Positions 54,951 through 64,000 of a stretch of 64,000 nt of DNA are shown piece after piece (the stretch's first letter is position 1; every line of letters starts with the position of its first letter). Below the pieces are notes generated by a model. It did not search any database. It was given only the letters and a program-made list of their open reading frames with translations, and was not told where the DNA came from. This DNA is from Acidovorax sp. NCPPB 3576 (lineage in GTDB: Bacteria; Pseudomonadota; Gammaproteobacteria; Burkholderiales; Burkholderiaceae_C): contig NZ_CP097267.1 in the NCBI RefSeq assembly GCF_028473605.1, positions 2,782,501 to 2,846,500 of the forward strand, written 5' to 3'. Made by a program: the position numbers and the translations under genes.

Positions 54951-56165
54951 ATGCCCGTCTATCTGTCCGCCCCTGACGCCGCCGCCCGCCTCGGTGTTTC
55001 TCGACAGACGCTCTACGCCTATGTGAGCCGGGGCCTGCTGCCCGCCCACGCGGGAGACAACACCCGCGAGAGCCGATACCTGCAGCAGGACGTGGAACGG
55101 ATTGCCGGGCAGCGCAGGCGGGGCCGCAAGCCGAAAGAGGTGGTCAAGGCGGCGCTGGACTGGGGCCTGCCGGTGCTGGAGTCCTCCATCACATTGATCG
55201 AGGATGGGCAGCTTTACTACCGCGGAGAAAATGCCGTCCCGCTGGCCGCCAACTGCACTGTCGAAGATCTCGCAGGCCGGCTTTGGCGTTGCCCCGCCGA
55301 ATCGGCTTTCGGCTCAGACACGCCTGCATTGCCCGCGGCCATGGCAGCAATGCAGCCCTGCCTGGCGGGGCGCCGGCCCGAGGAAACGCTGCTACCGCTC
55401 TTTACCGCGGGCAGCGAGGACGCCAGCACCGCTGTCTGGCAAACGTCGCCCGAGCGGCTGGCGCAAGGATGCGGTGCGCTGGTGCGGCTGCTGGCCGCGT
55501 GCCTGCTGGGCACGGCGCCCCAAACGGCCCCGATCCATCGGCAATGCGGCGCAGCATGGGGACTGGACCGCCACGGGGCGGATCTCGTGCGCCAGGCGCT
55601 CGTGCTTTGCGCCGACCACGAACTCAACGCTTCCAGCTTCACCGCCCGGTGCGTGGCGTCCACGGGCGCGAGCCTGCGGGCCGCGGTGATCGGTGGACTG
55701 GCCGCGCTCACGGGCGGCAAGCACGGCGGCACCACCGCACGCGTGGAAGCGCTCTGGGATGAGTTGGACAACACGGCGCCAGAACAACGCCTGCGCCAGC
55801 GCCTGGCGCGTGGAGAGGACCTGCCAGGCTTCGGCCATCATCTTTATCCGCAAGGGGATGTGCGTGCCGAATGCCTGCTGCGCCCACTGCTGCCGCACAA
55901 CGAACGCTTGCAGGGCTGGATGGCGGAGGCCCAGGCCTTGACCGGCCAACGGCCTTCGATCGATTTTGCGCTGGTCGCCCTTCGGCGCCACCTGGCGCTT
56001 CCAGAAGGATCGGCCTTCGGCCTGTTCGCCCTGGGGCGGTCCATCGGCTGGGTGGCCCACGCGCTGGAGCAGCGCGACAGCGGGCAGCTCATCCGGCCTC
56101 GCGCTGCGTACAACGGACCGCGGCCGGCTCAACCCACGGAGAATCGCCGCTCCAACGCGCTGTAG
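54951..56165 (+). CDS. Citrate synthase-like protein with N-terminal helix-turn-helix
   Basis: 404 residues. Residues 3-55 form a MerR/excisionase-like helix-turn-helix (SAPDAAARLGVSRQTLYAYV, then ESRYLQQDVERIAG) followed by basic RRRGRKPKEV. The rest is a citrate synthase fold: catalytic His in ADHELNASSFTARCVAST, GGKHGGTTARVEAL, the second His in GFGHHLYPQGDVR, and the Asp in RPSIDFALVALRRHL. The catalytic residues look intact. It may be a metabolite-responsive regulator or a DNA-tethered enzyme; family members with this layout exist, but their role is not clear to me. Divergent from the CoA-transferase. Its 3' end overlaps the 3' end of sbcC by 37 bp on the opposite strand. Confidence 0.88.
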   Translation: MPVYLSAPDAAARLGVSRQTLYAYVSRGLLPAHAGDNTRESRYLQQDVERIAGQRRRGRKPKEVVKAALDWGLPVLESSITLIEDGQLYYRGENAVPLAANCTVEDLAGRLWRCPAESAFGSDTPALPAAMAAMQPCLAGRRPEETLLPLFTAGSEDASTAVWQTSPERLAQGCGALVRLLAACLLGTAPQTAPIHRQCGAAWGLDRHGADLVRQALVLCADHELNASSFTARCVASTGASLRAAVIGGLAALTGGKHGGTTARVEALWDELDNTAPEQRLRQRLARGEDLPGFGHHLYPQGDVRAECLLRPLLPHNERLQGWMAEAQALTGQRPSIDFALVALRRHLALPEGSAFGLFALGRSIGWVAHALEQRDSGQLIRPRAAYNGPRPAQPTENRRSNAL

Positions 56166-59100
56166 CCCAGGCCCACGCCCTTTTGCACGCGAATCTGCAC
56201 GGGAATGCGCTCCTTGAGCGCCTCCACGTGGCTGATGATGCCGATGGTCTTTCCGCTGGCATTGAGGGTATCGAGCGCATCCAGGGCGGTTTCCAGCGTT
56301 TCGCCATCCAGCGTGCCAAACCCTTCATCGAGAAAGAGCGAGTCGATACTCGCCTTGTGGCTTACCAGATCAGAAAGCGCCAACGCCAGCGCCAAGCTCA
56401 CCAAAAAACTCTCTCCACCCGACAGGGTTCTGGTGTCACGCGCCACGTCGGCCTGCCAGGTGTCGATCACCTCCAGCTCCAGCTCGCCGGCCGAGCGGCG
56501 GCCCAGCCGATAGCGCCCGTGCAATCGCCCCAGTTGGCGATTCGCCAGATGCACCAGATGGTCGAGCGTGAGGCCTTGCGCGAACTTCCGGTATTTGGCC
56601 CCGTCGGCCGAGCCGATCAGGCCATTGAGGTGCTGCCACAGATCATGGTCGGCCTCCTGGGCCTGGATTTGCGCCATCAGCGCCTGCAAACCGCTGCGTC
56701 GCTGCGCATCGTCTTGCAGCCGGCTCGCGATGGCACCCTGCTGCTGTGCTACCGAAGTGTGCTCGGCATCCAATTGCGCCATGGACGCGGCCAGGTCCTC
56801 CGCGCTGCGTTCGGTTTGGGGCAAAGCCTGTAGTTCTGACAAGGCCGCATTGGCTGCGGCCTGCACGGCGTGCGCCTCGGCCAGCGCCTGCTGCCGCTGC
56901 GCAAGCCATGCACGCAAACGGTCGCGCTCCGGCTCGGCAATGCAGGCCGCGTGAAAAGCGGCTTCATCGACAAACGGGCTGAGCGACAGTGCGTGCACCC
57001 AGCGCTTCTCGGCCTGGCCTGCGATCGCTTGCACTTCTGCTTGCCTGCGTTGCAAGGACTCCAGCGTGCCACGCAGCGCGGCCACTTCGGTTTCGGCAGC
57101 ATGCCAACGGGCCTCCGCTTGCTCGACCGCTTGAGGCAGCTCGTCAGACTCCGTTCCAAGATCGCCTCCAGGCAGGTGATCCACCTCGGCGGGCGCGCCA
57201 GGCTCGCCCCGTGACTCCCAGCGCTGGGCAGCCTCCTGCGCCATCTCGGCCATCTGCTTCAGTGTCGCTTCATCGGCGATCAAGGTTTGAAGGCGAGATT
57301 TCGATACCTGCCATGCCCTGTACTCTTCGGCACGGCTTCGTAACCAGTCGGCTCCATCGCTTGGCAGCGTGTACCCCAGGCTTTGCAACTGGTCCACCAG
57401 TGCCGATTCGGCTTCGGCATGCTGGCGCTGCTGCTGTTGGTGGTGCTGCGCGAACTCATCTGCCCGCTGCTGGGCCACCTGCAAATCCTTGGCCGAAAGG
57501 GCCAACTGTTGAGTGACCATGCGCTCAGCCTGCTCGGCCTGTTGCAACGCAGACAACGCCTGATCGAGCAGCGTCCTCGCCTGGGCGAGTGCGGCCCACT
57601 GCTGCTGAGCGGCTTCCAGTTGGACCGAGTGCCGGGCTTGGGCGTCGGCCAAAGCCTGCGCATCCACGGCATCCACCGGCCAGCCGCAGGCCGCGCAGCA
57701 CGCCTGCCATTGCGCCAGTAGCTGTGCCAATGCCTGCTCTCCCTCAGCCATCTGCTGAGCCACTTGTTCGCTCTGCGCCTGCAGCGCGGCCAAGCGGGAC
57801 CGGCGTGCGAGTCCTTGCTCGGTCACCTCTTCCCGTTGCGCGCAAAGCGTTGCCAATGCGGATTGGGTGGCGGAGGCGTCCAGCGCCTCATAGGCTTCGA
57901 TGGCGGGATGGGTGGTCGATCCACACAACGGACAGGCTTCGCCCGGTTGCAAATGGCTACGGTGCGCCTCCAGGGCCTGAATGCGCTGCTCTTGCGCCAG
58001 GAGCTTTTCCTGGTCCTGCACTTGCCGGTGCAGACTGGCGTAGCGATCGCGCAGCGATTGCACGGCCTGCGCCTCGTCTGCCTGCTGCCGTTGCCGCTCC
58101 AGCTGGGCCTCCATCCATTGGGCTTGGCGCTCGCGCGCTTGCAGCCAGGCTCGCAGGCTCTGGCCCAGGCGGTCCCAAGCGTGGCCGCGTTCCAGCAGTT
58201 GCAGCGGGGCATTGCGCCACTCCGATTCTTCACGCCCCATCGCCAGGCGTTCATAGGCTTGGCGGGCCGCCATGGCCTCTTGCTGCGCTTGGCCCAGGGA
58301 GGCGGCGGCGCGCTGGCAGGCCTGCCCATGGCTGGCATGCCGTGTCTCCAGTGCCTGTAACTCGCTGCCGTGCTTTTCTCGACGCGCTTGGGTTTCAGCC
58401 ATCTCCTGCAACCGCCGCGCACGGGCACCGAATTGCTCGCGCCATCCGCTCAGCCACTCCCCCAACTGAGCATGCTGGGGCACCGCTGCGAGTTCTTGGA
58501 CAAGCGCTTCCTGAGCCTTCACACCATCGTGCCATTGGTTCAGGCGGAAATCGGCCAGCCGCCGGCTGTCGCGTTGCAGAAGTCCAAGTGTCTGAGCGCT
58601 GCGTTCCATTGCCAAGCCGTGCTGCCGTTGCGCTTCATTGCGTTGCTGATTCACGGCCACCTCGTCACGCAGCGCCGCCTGCCCTGTGGCATGGATCGGC
58701 TGCAGCCGTGCAGCGGGCTCGTCGGCAGCAAGGCGTTGACGCTGCTCGGCGGCTGCGTCCCATTCGGCCTGGGCCTGTTCCCGATACCGTGACGCCTCGT
58801 CATGCCGCATTTGGGCGCGATCTCTGTCCGCCAGCCATTGGCGCTCGCGGGCGATGGCTTGCCGCTGCGCCTGCAGCGTTTCGGTATGCAGAGCAAGCCG
58901 GCTGGCTTCCTCCGTGAGTGTGGCGCGCGTGGCATCGTCCAGCAACTCCACGCCACCCGCACGGGCACGCAGTCGCTCCAGCACGGTACGTGCGTCGCGG
59001 GTACTCTCGAACACCCGCTGCGATATCTGCCCGTAGATGTCGGTACCAGTCAACTCCTCCAGCAACTCCGCACGTTTGCCAGCGCTGGCCTCCAGGAAGG

Positions 59101-59584
59101 CTGCGAAGCCGCCCTGCGCGAGCAGCATGGACCGGGTGAAACGCTCGAAATTGAGGCCGGTAAGCAACTCTGTCTGGCGCAGCTTGTCTTGTACCTTGCT
59201 GGTCAAAATTTCGCCTTCACCGCGAACATGGGCCACCAGTTCCACCTGCACCTGCTGCAATGCCCCATCGGCTTTGCCGTGCGCCCTGCGCTGGCTCCAA
59301 AACGCCCGGTAGCGGGCCCCTCGAACTTCAAACTCCACCTCGGCCAGGCATTCCGCCGTGTGCCGGGTCATGACCTCATTGCCCCCTTGCGACACGCCAC
59401 CGATGCGCGGCGTCTGGTGGTAGAGCGCCAGGCAGATCGCATCGAGAATGGTGGTTTTGCCAGCCCCCGTGGGGCCCGTGATGGCAAACAAACCGTTGCC
59501 GGCAAAAGGCGCGGCGCTGAAGTCGATGCGCCATTCGCCTTTGAGTGAATTCAGGTTTTTGAGACGAAGGCTCAGAATCCTCAT
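56129..59584 (-). CDS. sbcC: Exonuclease SbcCD, ATPase subunit
   Basis: 1151 residues, SMC-like. N-terminal Walker A GLFAITGPTGAGKTTILDAI. Long coiled coils (about 190-480 and 570-920) flank the zinc hook CPLC at about residue 553 (GEACPLCGSTTHPAIEAYEA). The C-terminal ABC signature and Walker B read TLSGGESFLVSLALALALSD and DEGFGTLDGETLETALDAL. With SbcD it cleaves hairpins and protein-blocked DNA ends. ATG overlaps the sbcD stop (ATGA, 59581-59584). The C-terminal coding end overlaps the convergent citrate synthase-like gene by 37 bp. Confidence 0.96.
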   Translation of the reverse strand: MRILSLRLKNLNSLKGEWRIDFSAAPFAGNGLFAITGPTGAGKTTILDAICLALYHQTPRIGGVSQGGNEVMTRHTAECLAEVEFEVRGARYRAFWSQRRAHGKADGALQQVQVELVAHVRGEGEILTSKVQDKLRQTELLTGLNFERFTRSMLLAQGGFAAFLEASAGKRAELLEELTGTDIYGQISQRVFESTRDARTVLERLRARAGGVELLDDATRATLTEEASRLALHTETLQAQRQAIARERQWLADRDRAQMRHDEASRYREQAQAEWDAAAEQRQRLAADEPAARLQPIHATGQAALRDEVAVNQQRNEAQRQHGLAMERSAQTLGLLQRDSRRLADFRLNQWHDGVKAQEALVQELAAVPQHAQLGEWLSGWREQFGARARRLQEMAETQARREKHGSELQALETRHASHGQACQRAAASLGQAQQEAMAARQAYERLAMGREESEWRNAPLQLLERGHAWDRLGQSLRAWLQARERQAQWMEAQLERQRQQADEAQAVQSLRDRYASLHRQVQDQEKLLAQEQRIQALEAHRSHLQPGEACPLCGSTTHPAIEAYEALDASATQSALATLCAQREEVTEQGLARRSRLAALQAQSEQVAQQMAEGEQALAQLLAQWQACCAACGWPVDAVDAQALADAQARHSVQLEAAQQQWAALAQARTLLDQALSALQQAEQAERMVTQQLALSAKDLQVAQQRADEFAQHHQQQQRQHAEAESALVDQLQSLGYTLPSDGADWLRSRAEEYRAWQVSKSRLQTLIADEATLKQMAEMAQEAAQRWESRGEPGAPAEVDHLPGGDLGTESDELPQAVEQAEARWHAAETEVAALRGTLESLQRRQAEVQAIAGQAEKRWVHALSLSPFVDEAAFHAACIAEPERDRLRAWLAQRQQALAEAHAVQAAANAALSELQALPQTERSAEDLAASMAQLDAEHTSVAQQQGAIASRLQDDAQRRSGLQALMAQIQAQEADHDLWQHLNGLIGSADGAKYRKFAQGLTLDHLVHLANRQLGRLHGRYRLGRRSAGELELEVIDTWQADVARDTRTLSGGESFLVSLALALALSDLVSHKASIDSLFLDEGFGTLDGETLETALDALDTLNASGKTIGIISHVEALKERIPVQIRVQKGVGLGYSALERRFSVG

Positions 59585-60843
59585 GGTGCAGGCCGCTCCT
59601 GAAGGTCGGCAAGGACGGTTCGATACAACGCAGAAAGCCGCTCTTCCAATGCAGGTTCGAGCGATTGGGAAGCCAGCCGGCGGGCAAAGACCTCAGCAGG
59701 GCCCAGTTCGTCGAGCGTTTCTCCTGCAGATGAATCCAAAGACGCGGGAAGCGCATTCCGGGCCCGGCGCACGCGCAGGATCTGGATCGGCAGGCCCTCA
59801 GCCATCTTGGCCACGCGCAGTTGCAAGTCGGCAAGGTAGTCGTCATGGGCCACTTCGACTTCGATCCATACCGGCAGGGCATCGTGGCCAAGGTTGGCAG
59901 CCTCGGCAAATGCTGCAGGCAAATCGACCAGACGGCCGCGCACGCTCGCCAACGGCTGAAAGCATGGAACCGGCAGCGGCGTCACGGACTTCAGGCCCGC
60001 CAAGTCGAAATCGACCAGCAGCACTTCCTTGCGCTGGCGTGCCTCGTCAAAGCTCAGCGGTATTGGTGATCCGCTGTAGCGCACGTGCTCCAGCCCTCCC
60101 ACCTTTTGTGGTTGGTGGATGTGCCCGAGGGCAATGTAGTCCGCCGGTGGAAACGCATTGGTGGGAAACGCCTCCAGCGTGCCCACGTAGATTTCCCGCA
60201 CCGATTCGCTGGCGCTGGCGCCGACAGTGGTCAGGTGCCCGGTGGCGACGATGGGCAAACCGCCCAGCGCGGCGCTGCGCTCCAAGGCCAGGACATGCAA
60301 TGCATCGTAATGGGCACGGATGGACGCCTGCAATGCCGATTGTTTGTCGGCTGCGCTTTGCCCTGGCTGACTCAACAACAGGTCCCGGGGGCGCAAAAAC
60401 GGTACGGCACACAGAACGGCTGCGGGCACACCGGCGCGGGTATGAAGTACCAGCACCTGGTCTTCAGGTCGCTCCGCCATGCCCGGCACGACCCGGGTAT
60501 TGAGGTGCGCGAGCAAGCTGCGGCTTTCGCCGAGCATGGAAACGGAGTCATGGTTACCGCCCAGCACGACAAACTCAGCGCCGGCATCGCGCATCGCCAG
60601 CACGCAGCGGTTGTACAGTTCCCGCGCATAGCTTGGGGGAGCGCCCGTATCGAAAACGTCGCCTGCCACGATCACGGCATCCACGCCCTGCGCGCGCACC
60701 TGCCCCGCCAGCCAGTCGATGAAAGCCAGGTGTTCAAGCTGGCGTGTCTGGCCCATGAAGTGTTGGCCCAGATGCCAGTCGGAGGTATGCAGGAGACGCA
60801 ATTCGTGGCTTCGGAAGGAGTTCTGGGATGGCAATGGTCTCAC
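59581..60843 (-). CDS. sbcD: Exonuclease SbcCD, nuclease subunit
   Basis: 420 residues as GTG-started ORF. Metallophosphoesterase motifs: LLHTSDWHLGQHFMGQTRQL, IVAGDVFDTGAPPSYARELY, VVLGGNHDSVSML, PIVATGHLTTVG and IALGHIHQPQKVG, all with their metal ligands. Family proteins usually begin at RLLHTSDWH, so TTG at 60798 is an alternative start giving 405 residues; the upstream GTG at 60843 lacks a clear ribosome-binding site. Forms an operon with sbcC. Divergent from rpmE2. Confidence 0.94.
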   Translation of the reverse strand: MRPLPSQNSFRSHELRLLHTSDWHLGQHFMGQTRQLEHLAFIDWLAGQVRAQGVDAVIVAGDVFDTGAPPSYARELYNRCVLAMRDAGAEFVVLGGNHDSVSMLGESRSLLAHLNTRVVPGMAERPEDQVLVLHTRAGVPAAVLCAVPFLRPRDLLLSQPGQSAADKQSALQASIRAHYDALHVLALERSAALGGLPIVATGHLTTVGASASESVREIYVGTLEAFPTNAFPPADYIALGHIHQPQKVGGLEHVRYSGSPIPLSFDEARQRKEVLLVDFDLAGLKSVTPLPVPCFQPLASVRGRLVDLPAAFAEAANLGHDALPVWIEVEVAHDDYLADLQLRVAKMAEGLPIQILRVRRARNALPASLDSSAGETLDELGPAEVFARRLASQSLEPALEERLSALYRTVLADLQERPAP

Positions 60844-60944
60844 TTTGGCGAGCCTATGCGATAATCGAAGGCTAATTTCCGCGGAAAGTGCGACGCAATG
60901 GGTGCGGCGTGGCTACCGCAGCAGCCCCCTGAAAGGACCATGCT

Positions 60945-61202
60945 ATGAGAGAAGGCATTCACCCCAATTACCGCGAAGTGTTGTTCGTGGACCTGTCCAA
61001 CGGTTTCAAGTTCGTGACCCGCTCTTGCGTGAACACGAAGGAAATGGGCAAGACCGATGACGGACGCGAACTGCCTCTGTTCAAGCTGGATACCTCCAGC
61101 GAATCGCATCCCTTCTACACCGGTACGCAAAAGTCCGTGGACAACATGGGCGGCCGCGTGGAGAAGTTCCGCAATCGCTTCGGCAAGACCGCAGCGAAGT
61201 AA
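60945..61202 (+). CDS. rpmE2: 50S ribosomal protein L31 type B
   Basis: 85 residues beginning MREGIHPNYREVLFVDLSNG. It carries FKFVTRSCVNTKE and SHPFYTGTQKSVDNMGGRVE. Only one cysteine is left instead of the CxxC pairs of the zinc-binding form, so this is the zinc-free type B paralogue. In other bacteria type B L31 is induced under zinc limitation; no Zur box could be fixed here. ATG at 60945 behind AAAGGA. A terminator follows at 61291. Confidence 0.96.
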   Translation: MREGIHPNYREVLFVDLSNGFKFVTRSCVNTKEMGKTDDGRELPLFKLDTSSESHPFYTGTQKSVDNMGGRVEKFRNRFGKTAAK

Positions 61203-61290
61203 TCGGCGGACAACGATGTGTGCAGGCCCTGGCCTGCGGCGCCGCAAGGCGATCGGCCTGTTACATCAGGCCAGACACAGCGTTTGAAGA

Positions 61291-61324
61291 AAGGCAGCCC
61301 GGCTCGACCGCGCTGCCTTTTTCT
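61291..61324 (+). terminator. Intrinsic terminator after rpmE2
   Basis: AAGGCAGC...GCTGCCTT with a GC-rich loop, followed by TTTTTCTTTG. Separates rpmE2 from the membrane protein gene downstream. Confidence 0.85.
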
Positions 61325-61377
61325 TTGTCCTTTTGCCCGTATTCTCGGGCCTCCTTTTCGTCATCAGAACGAGCCGA

Positions 61378-63093
61378 GTGATCCACCCAACCCCCGCCAT
61401 CGTCACCCAAGGCGCAGTGCGCCCGCTGCCACGTTGGGCGCTCTTGCTGCTGTGCCTGGCGTATGTGGTGCCGGGGTTCGTCCTGCGAGACCCCTGGAAG
61501 AACGCGGACATCACGGCGTTCGGGTACATGCTGGAACTGGCGCATGGCACAACGGCCTGGCTCTCGCCATCGCTGGCCGGCATGCCGCCTGAAACGGAAG
61601 CCCTGCTTCCGTATTGGCTGGGAGCGCTGGCCCTGCAGGTCGCCCCCTCCTGGCTCTCTCAGGAGATGGCGGCACGGCTGCCTTTCATTGCCTTGCTGGT
61701 AGCCACGCTCGTCGCTACCTGGTATGGCGTTTACAACCTTGCAAAAAGCCCAGGGGCACAGCCGGTGGCTTTCGCTTTCGGGGGCGAAGCCCTGCCGGCC
61801 GACTATGCCCGCGCCATGGCCGACGGAGGGCTTCTGGCCCTGTTGGCTTGCCTGGGACTGGCGCAACTGTCACACGAGATCACCAGCTACCTCACGCAAC
61901 TGGCATGCACTGCACTGCTGTTCTTTGCTGCATCGGCCCTGCCCTATCGAACTGCCATTCCAACGGCTGCTGCTGCGCTCGGCCTGATCGGACTGGTATT
62001 GAGCGGCGCGCCCACCATGGCGGCCCTGCTGGGTGCCGGCAGTGCCTTGCTGGTGCTGCGCACTACAGACCATGAGCCGCGCTCGAGCCGCACCTGGGCG
62101 CTCGCTTTGCTGGGCATGACGGTGGTGGCCGCCTTGCTGGCTTGGAAACTGAATCTCTGGCGCTGGCGCATCGTGGGCACTGCAGAAGGCGCCAAGGACT
62201 GGCCAAGCCTGCTGCGCCTATTGATCTGGTTCGCATGGCCCGCCTGGCCCCTGGCGCTTTGGACGCTTTGGCGCTGGCGCCGGCAGATCGCCAGCCGTGC
62301 CATGCACCGGCACCTGCTGCTGCCTTTGTGGTTCACGGCCGTCACGCTCGGCGCCACCATCACCACCCAGCCGGCCGACCGGGCCTTGCTGCTGGGGTTG
62401 CCGGCCCTCGCGGCGCTGGCCGCATTTGCGCTGCCGACGCTGCGCCGCGCCATTGCATCGCTCATCGACTGGTTCACCTTGCTTTTCTTCAGCGCTTCCG
62501 CGATCACCATCTGGGTGATCTGGCTGTCGCTGCAGACAGGCATACCCGCCAAGCCCGCGGCGAACGTGGCCCGGCTGGCGCCCGCTTTCGTACCGCACTT
62601 TTCCGCCGTCGCGTTCACGCTCGCGATGATCGCTACCGCTGCGTGGTGTGCGCTGGTGTGGTGGCGCGCCTCGCGGGACCGGGCCGTGATCTGGAAGAGC
62701 CTGGTGCTGCCTGCCGGTGGAGCCACCTTGGGCTGGCTGCTGCTCATGACGCTGTGGTTGCCGCTGCTTGACTATGGTCGCAGCTACCGCCCGCAGATGA
62801 ACAACCTCATGGCGGTACTGGGCCCGCAGCCGGGCTGCATCATCACGCATGGCTTGAGTCGCGCCCAAGCGGCGGCACTTCAGTACCACGGCGGGCTTTC
62901 GCTGCAGCCGACCGACGGCCACCGGTTGCCGGCCGCATCCGATTGCCAATGGCTGGTCGCGGACAGCGAAGCCCGGCCATCCGGCGGTGACATCGCCCCG
63001 GCACCAGAGTGGTCGCGCGTGACGCAACTGCCCCGGCCCACCGACAAAAACGACCAACTGTTGGTGCTGCGGCGCGCGGCCGCCCCGCAGTAA
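61378..63093 (+). CDS. Polytopic membrane protein, glycosyltransferase-like
   Basis: 571 residues if started at GTG 61378 (MIHPTPAIVTQGAVRPLPRW); a TTG at 61333 also opens the frame but lies just behind the rpmE2 terminator. About 11-12 hydrophobic segments. The first periplasmic loop has VLRDPWKNADITAFGYMLEL, an acidic loop like that of ArnT/PMT-type GT-C glycosyltransferases, and a soluble C-terminal part (about 470-571) follows. That makes a lipid-linked-sugar glycosyltransferase plausible, but the sequence is far from typical ArnT and substrate and family remain open. TAATG overlap with the following MATE gene, so the two are probably co-transcribed. Confidence 0.75.
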   Translation: MIHPTPAIVTQGAVRPLPRWALLLLCLAYVVPGFVLRDPWKNADITAFGYMLELAHGTTAWLSPSLAGMPPETEALLPYWLGALALQVAPSWLSQEMAARLPFIALLVATLVATWYGVYNLAKSPGAQPVAFAFGGEALPADYARAMADGGLLALLACLGLAQLSHEITSYLTQLACTALLFFAASALPYRTAIPTAAAALGLIGLVLSGAPTMAALLGAGSALLVLRTTDHEPRSSRTWALALLGMTVVAALLAWKLNLWRWRIVGTAEGAKDWPSLLRLLIWFAWPAWPLALWTLWRWRRQIASRAMHRHLLLPLWFTAVTLGATITTQPADRALLLGLPALAALAAFALPTLRRAIASLIDWFTLLFFSASAITIWVIWLSLQTGIPAKPAANVARLAPAFVPHFSAVAFTLAMIATAAWCALVWWRASRDRAVIWKSLVLPAGGATLGWLLLMTLWLPLLDYGRSYRPQMNNLMAVLGPQPGCIITHGLSRAQAAALQYHGGLSLQPTDGHRLPAASDCQWLVADSEARPSGGDIAPAPEWSRVTQLPRPTDKNDQLLVLRRAAAPQ

Positions 63094-64000
63094 TGTCCGA
63101 ACGCGCCACCATCGCACGGCATGCGGGCACGGTGCTTGCCGGCCAGTTGGCGGTCATGGCATTTGGCGTCACCGACACCATCGTGGCTGGCCGGCATTCC
63201 GCCGCCGCTCTGGCGGCTCTGTCGATCGGATCGGCCATCTACGTCAGCATCTACGTGGCGCTCATGGGCGCCTTGCAAGCCCTGTTGCCTGTCTGGGCTG
63301 AGCAGCGGGGCGCAGGCGAGCGCGAAGGCATCGGCCGCACGGTGCGGCAGGCGCTGTACCTTTGCGCCATCGCCTGTGCGATTGGCATGGTGGTGCTGGT
63401 GTCACCCGGCGCCATTCTGCGATGGACCCAGGTACCCGAAGAGTTGCGTGCCGTGGTGGGCAGCTATCTGAGCGTGCTGGCGCTGGCGTTGCCCCCGGCC
63501 CTTCTGTTTCGCATTTACAGCACGCTCAACCAGGCATTGGGCCGCCCTCAGCTGGTGACCTGGCTGCAGGTGGGTTCGCTGCTGGTCAAGATCCCTCTTT
63601 CAGCGTGGTTCACTTTTGGCGGCGCGGGGCTTCCCGCGCAGGGTGCGGTGGGCTGCGCCTGGGCCACCCTGATAGTCAACTACGCTCTGCTCGCGGTGGC
63701 GGGATGGCTGCTCAATACAAACGCGCTTTATGCGCCGCTCAACCTGTGGCAACGGCTGGAAAAGCCCGACTGGGCACAAATCGGCCGTTTCGCCCAGTTG
63801 GGTGTGCCTGCCGGGCTGGCCATTCTGGTGGAGGTGACGTCGTTCACGCTGATGGCGCTCTTCATCGCCCGACAGGGCAACGTCGCGGCTGCGGCGCACC
63901 AGATCGCATCCAACCTCACGGCCGTGCTCTACATGGTGCCGCTATCGCTGTCCATCGCCACCAGTGCGCGGGTCAGTTTCTGGCGCGGATCGGGTGATGA
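63093..64000 (+). CDS. MATE-family efflux transporter (partial)
   Basis: First 302 codons; continues past the right edge. The start MSERATIARHAGTVLAGQLA, then VMAFGVTDTIVAGRHSAAAL, and later LFRIYSTLNQALGRPQLVTW and FAQLGVPAGLAILVEVTSFT are typical of NorM-like MATE proteins, which export drugs or metabolites in exchange for Na+ or H+. At least eight membrane segments are seen. ATG at 63093 overlaps the stop of the preceding gene. Confidence 0.92.
   Translation, partial: MSERATIARHAGTVLAGQLAVMAFGVTDTIVAGRHSAAALAALSIGSAIYVSIYVALMGALQALLPVWAEQRGAGEREGIGRTVRQALYLCAIACAIGMVVLVSPGAILRWTQVPEELRAVVGSYLSVLALALPPALLFRIYSTLNQALGRPQLVTWLQVGSLLVKIPLSAWFTFGGAGLPAQGAVGCAWATLIVNYALLAVAGWLLNTNALYAPLNLWQRLEKPDWAQIGRFAQLGVPAGLAILVEVTSFTLMALFIARQGNVAAAAHQIASNLTAVLYMVPLSLSIATSARVSFWRGSGD

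Noticed and set aside
57589..58917. 442-codon plus-strand ORF opposite sbcC
   Set aside because: Ala/Pro/Arg-rich antisense frame; sbcC carries the zinc hook and coiled coils in the real frame.

Overview
The window looks like a chromosomal segment of a betaproteobacterium of the family Comamonadaceae, most like Acidovorax or a close relative. This is inferred from the GC-rich housekeeping genes, the gene content (imuA-type SOS mutagenesis, dnaX-ybaB-recR, trxA-rho, rpmE2, addAB-type nuclease) and a dispersed roughly 60-bp repeat family of a kind I associate with that family. No database search was possible, so genus level is an inference.

Layout. 1-3474: the start of an SOS-controlled imuA gene, then soluble (ppa) and membrane proton-pumping (hppA) pyrophosphatases, divergently arranged. 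3475-17360: an AT-richer Rhs polymorphic-toxin island on the minus strand. It starts with two consecutive Sec-exported Rhs proteins. These are followed by a series of displaced Rhs tip/immunity cassettes, each carrying a copy of the Rhs core, interrupted by an IS5-like element and an IS relic and decaying into fragments towards the left end. Two of the displaced tips carry HExxH peptidase motifs. 17366-23209: a lipoprotein, an Mpo1-like membrane protein, a Crp/Fnr regulator, an aldehyde dehydrogenase, a ZIP metal transporter and a manganese-type superoxide dismutase behind a Fur-like box. 23576-27974: a two-gene unit in which a catalase-like heme domain is fused to a LodA-type cysteine tryptophylquinone oxidase, followed by its LodB-type flavoprotein partner. 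28025-32593: an SDR and a molybdenum-cofactor operon (moaA-mobA-GNAT-moeA). 32739-38741: a thioredoxin-like protein, RNase H, a methyltransferase, glyoxalase II, MltD, a solute-binding protein and small membrane proteins. 38807-42254: recR, ybaB and dnaX, with a classical slippery heptamer-plus-hairpin frameshift site in dnaX, then the 4.5S RNA gene. 42757-51371: a diguanylate cyclase, a flavoprotein and the AddA/AddB-type helicase-nuclease pair. 51481-60843: trxA, rho, a CoA-transferase divergent from an HTH-citrate synthase, and sbcD-sbcC. 60945-64000: rpmE2, a large membrane protein and the start of a MATE transporter.

The most interesting parts are the Rhs cassette array, which shows how tips and immunity genes are exchanged and lost; the catalase/LodA fusion, which may couple production and removal of peroxide; the dispersed repeat inserted in frame in moeA and addA; and the dnaX frameshift signal. 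Large ORFs antisense to the GC-rich genes are treated as shadows.
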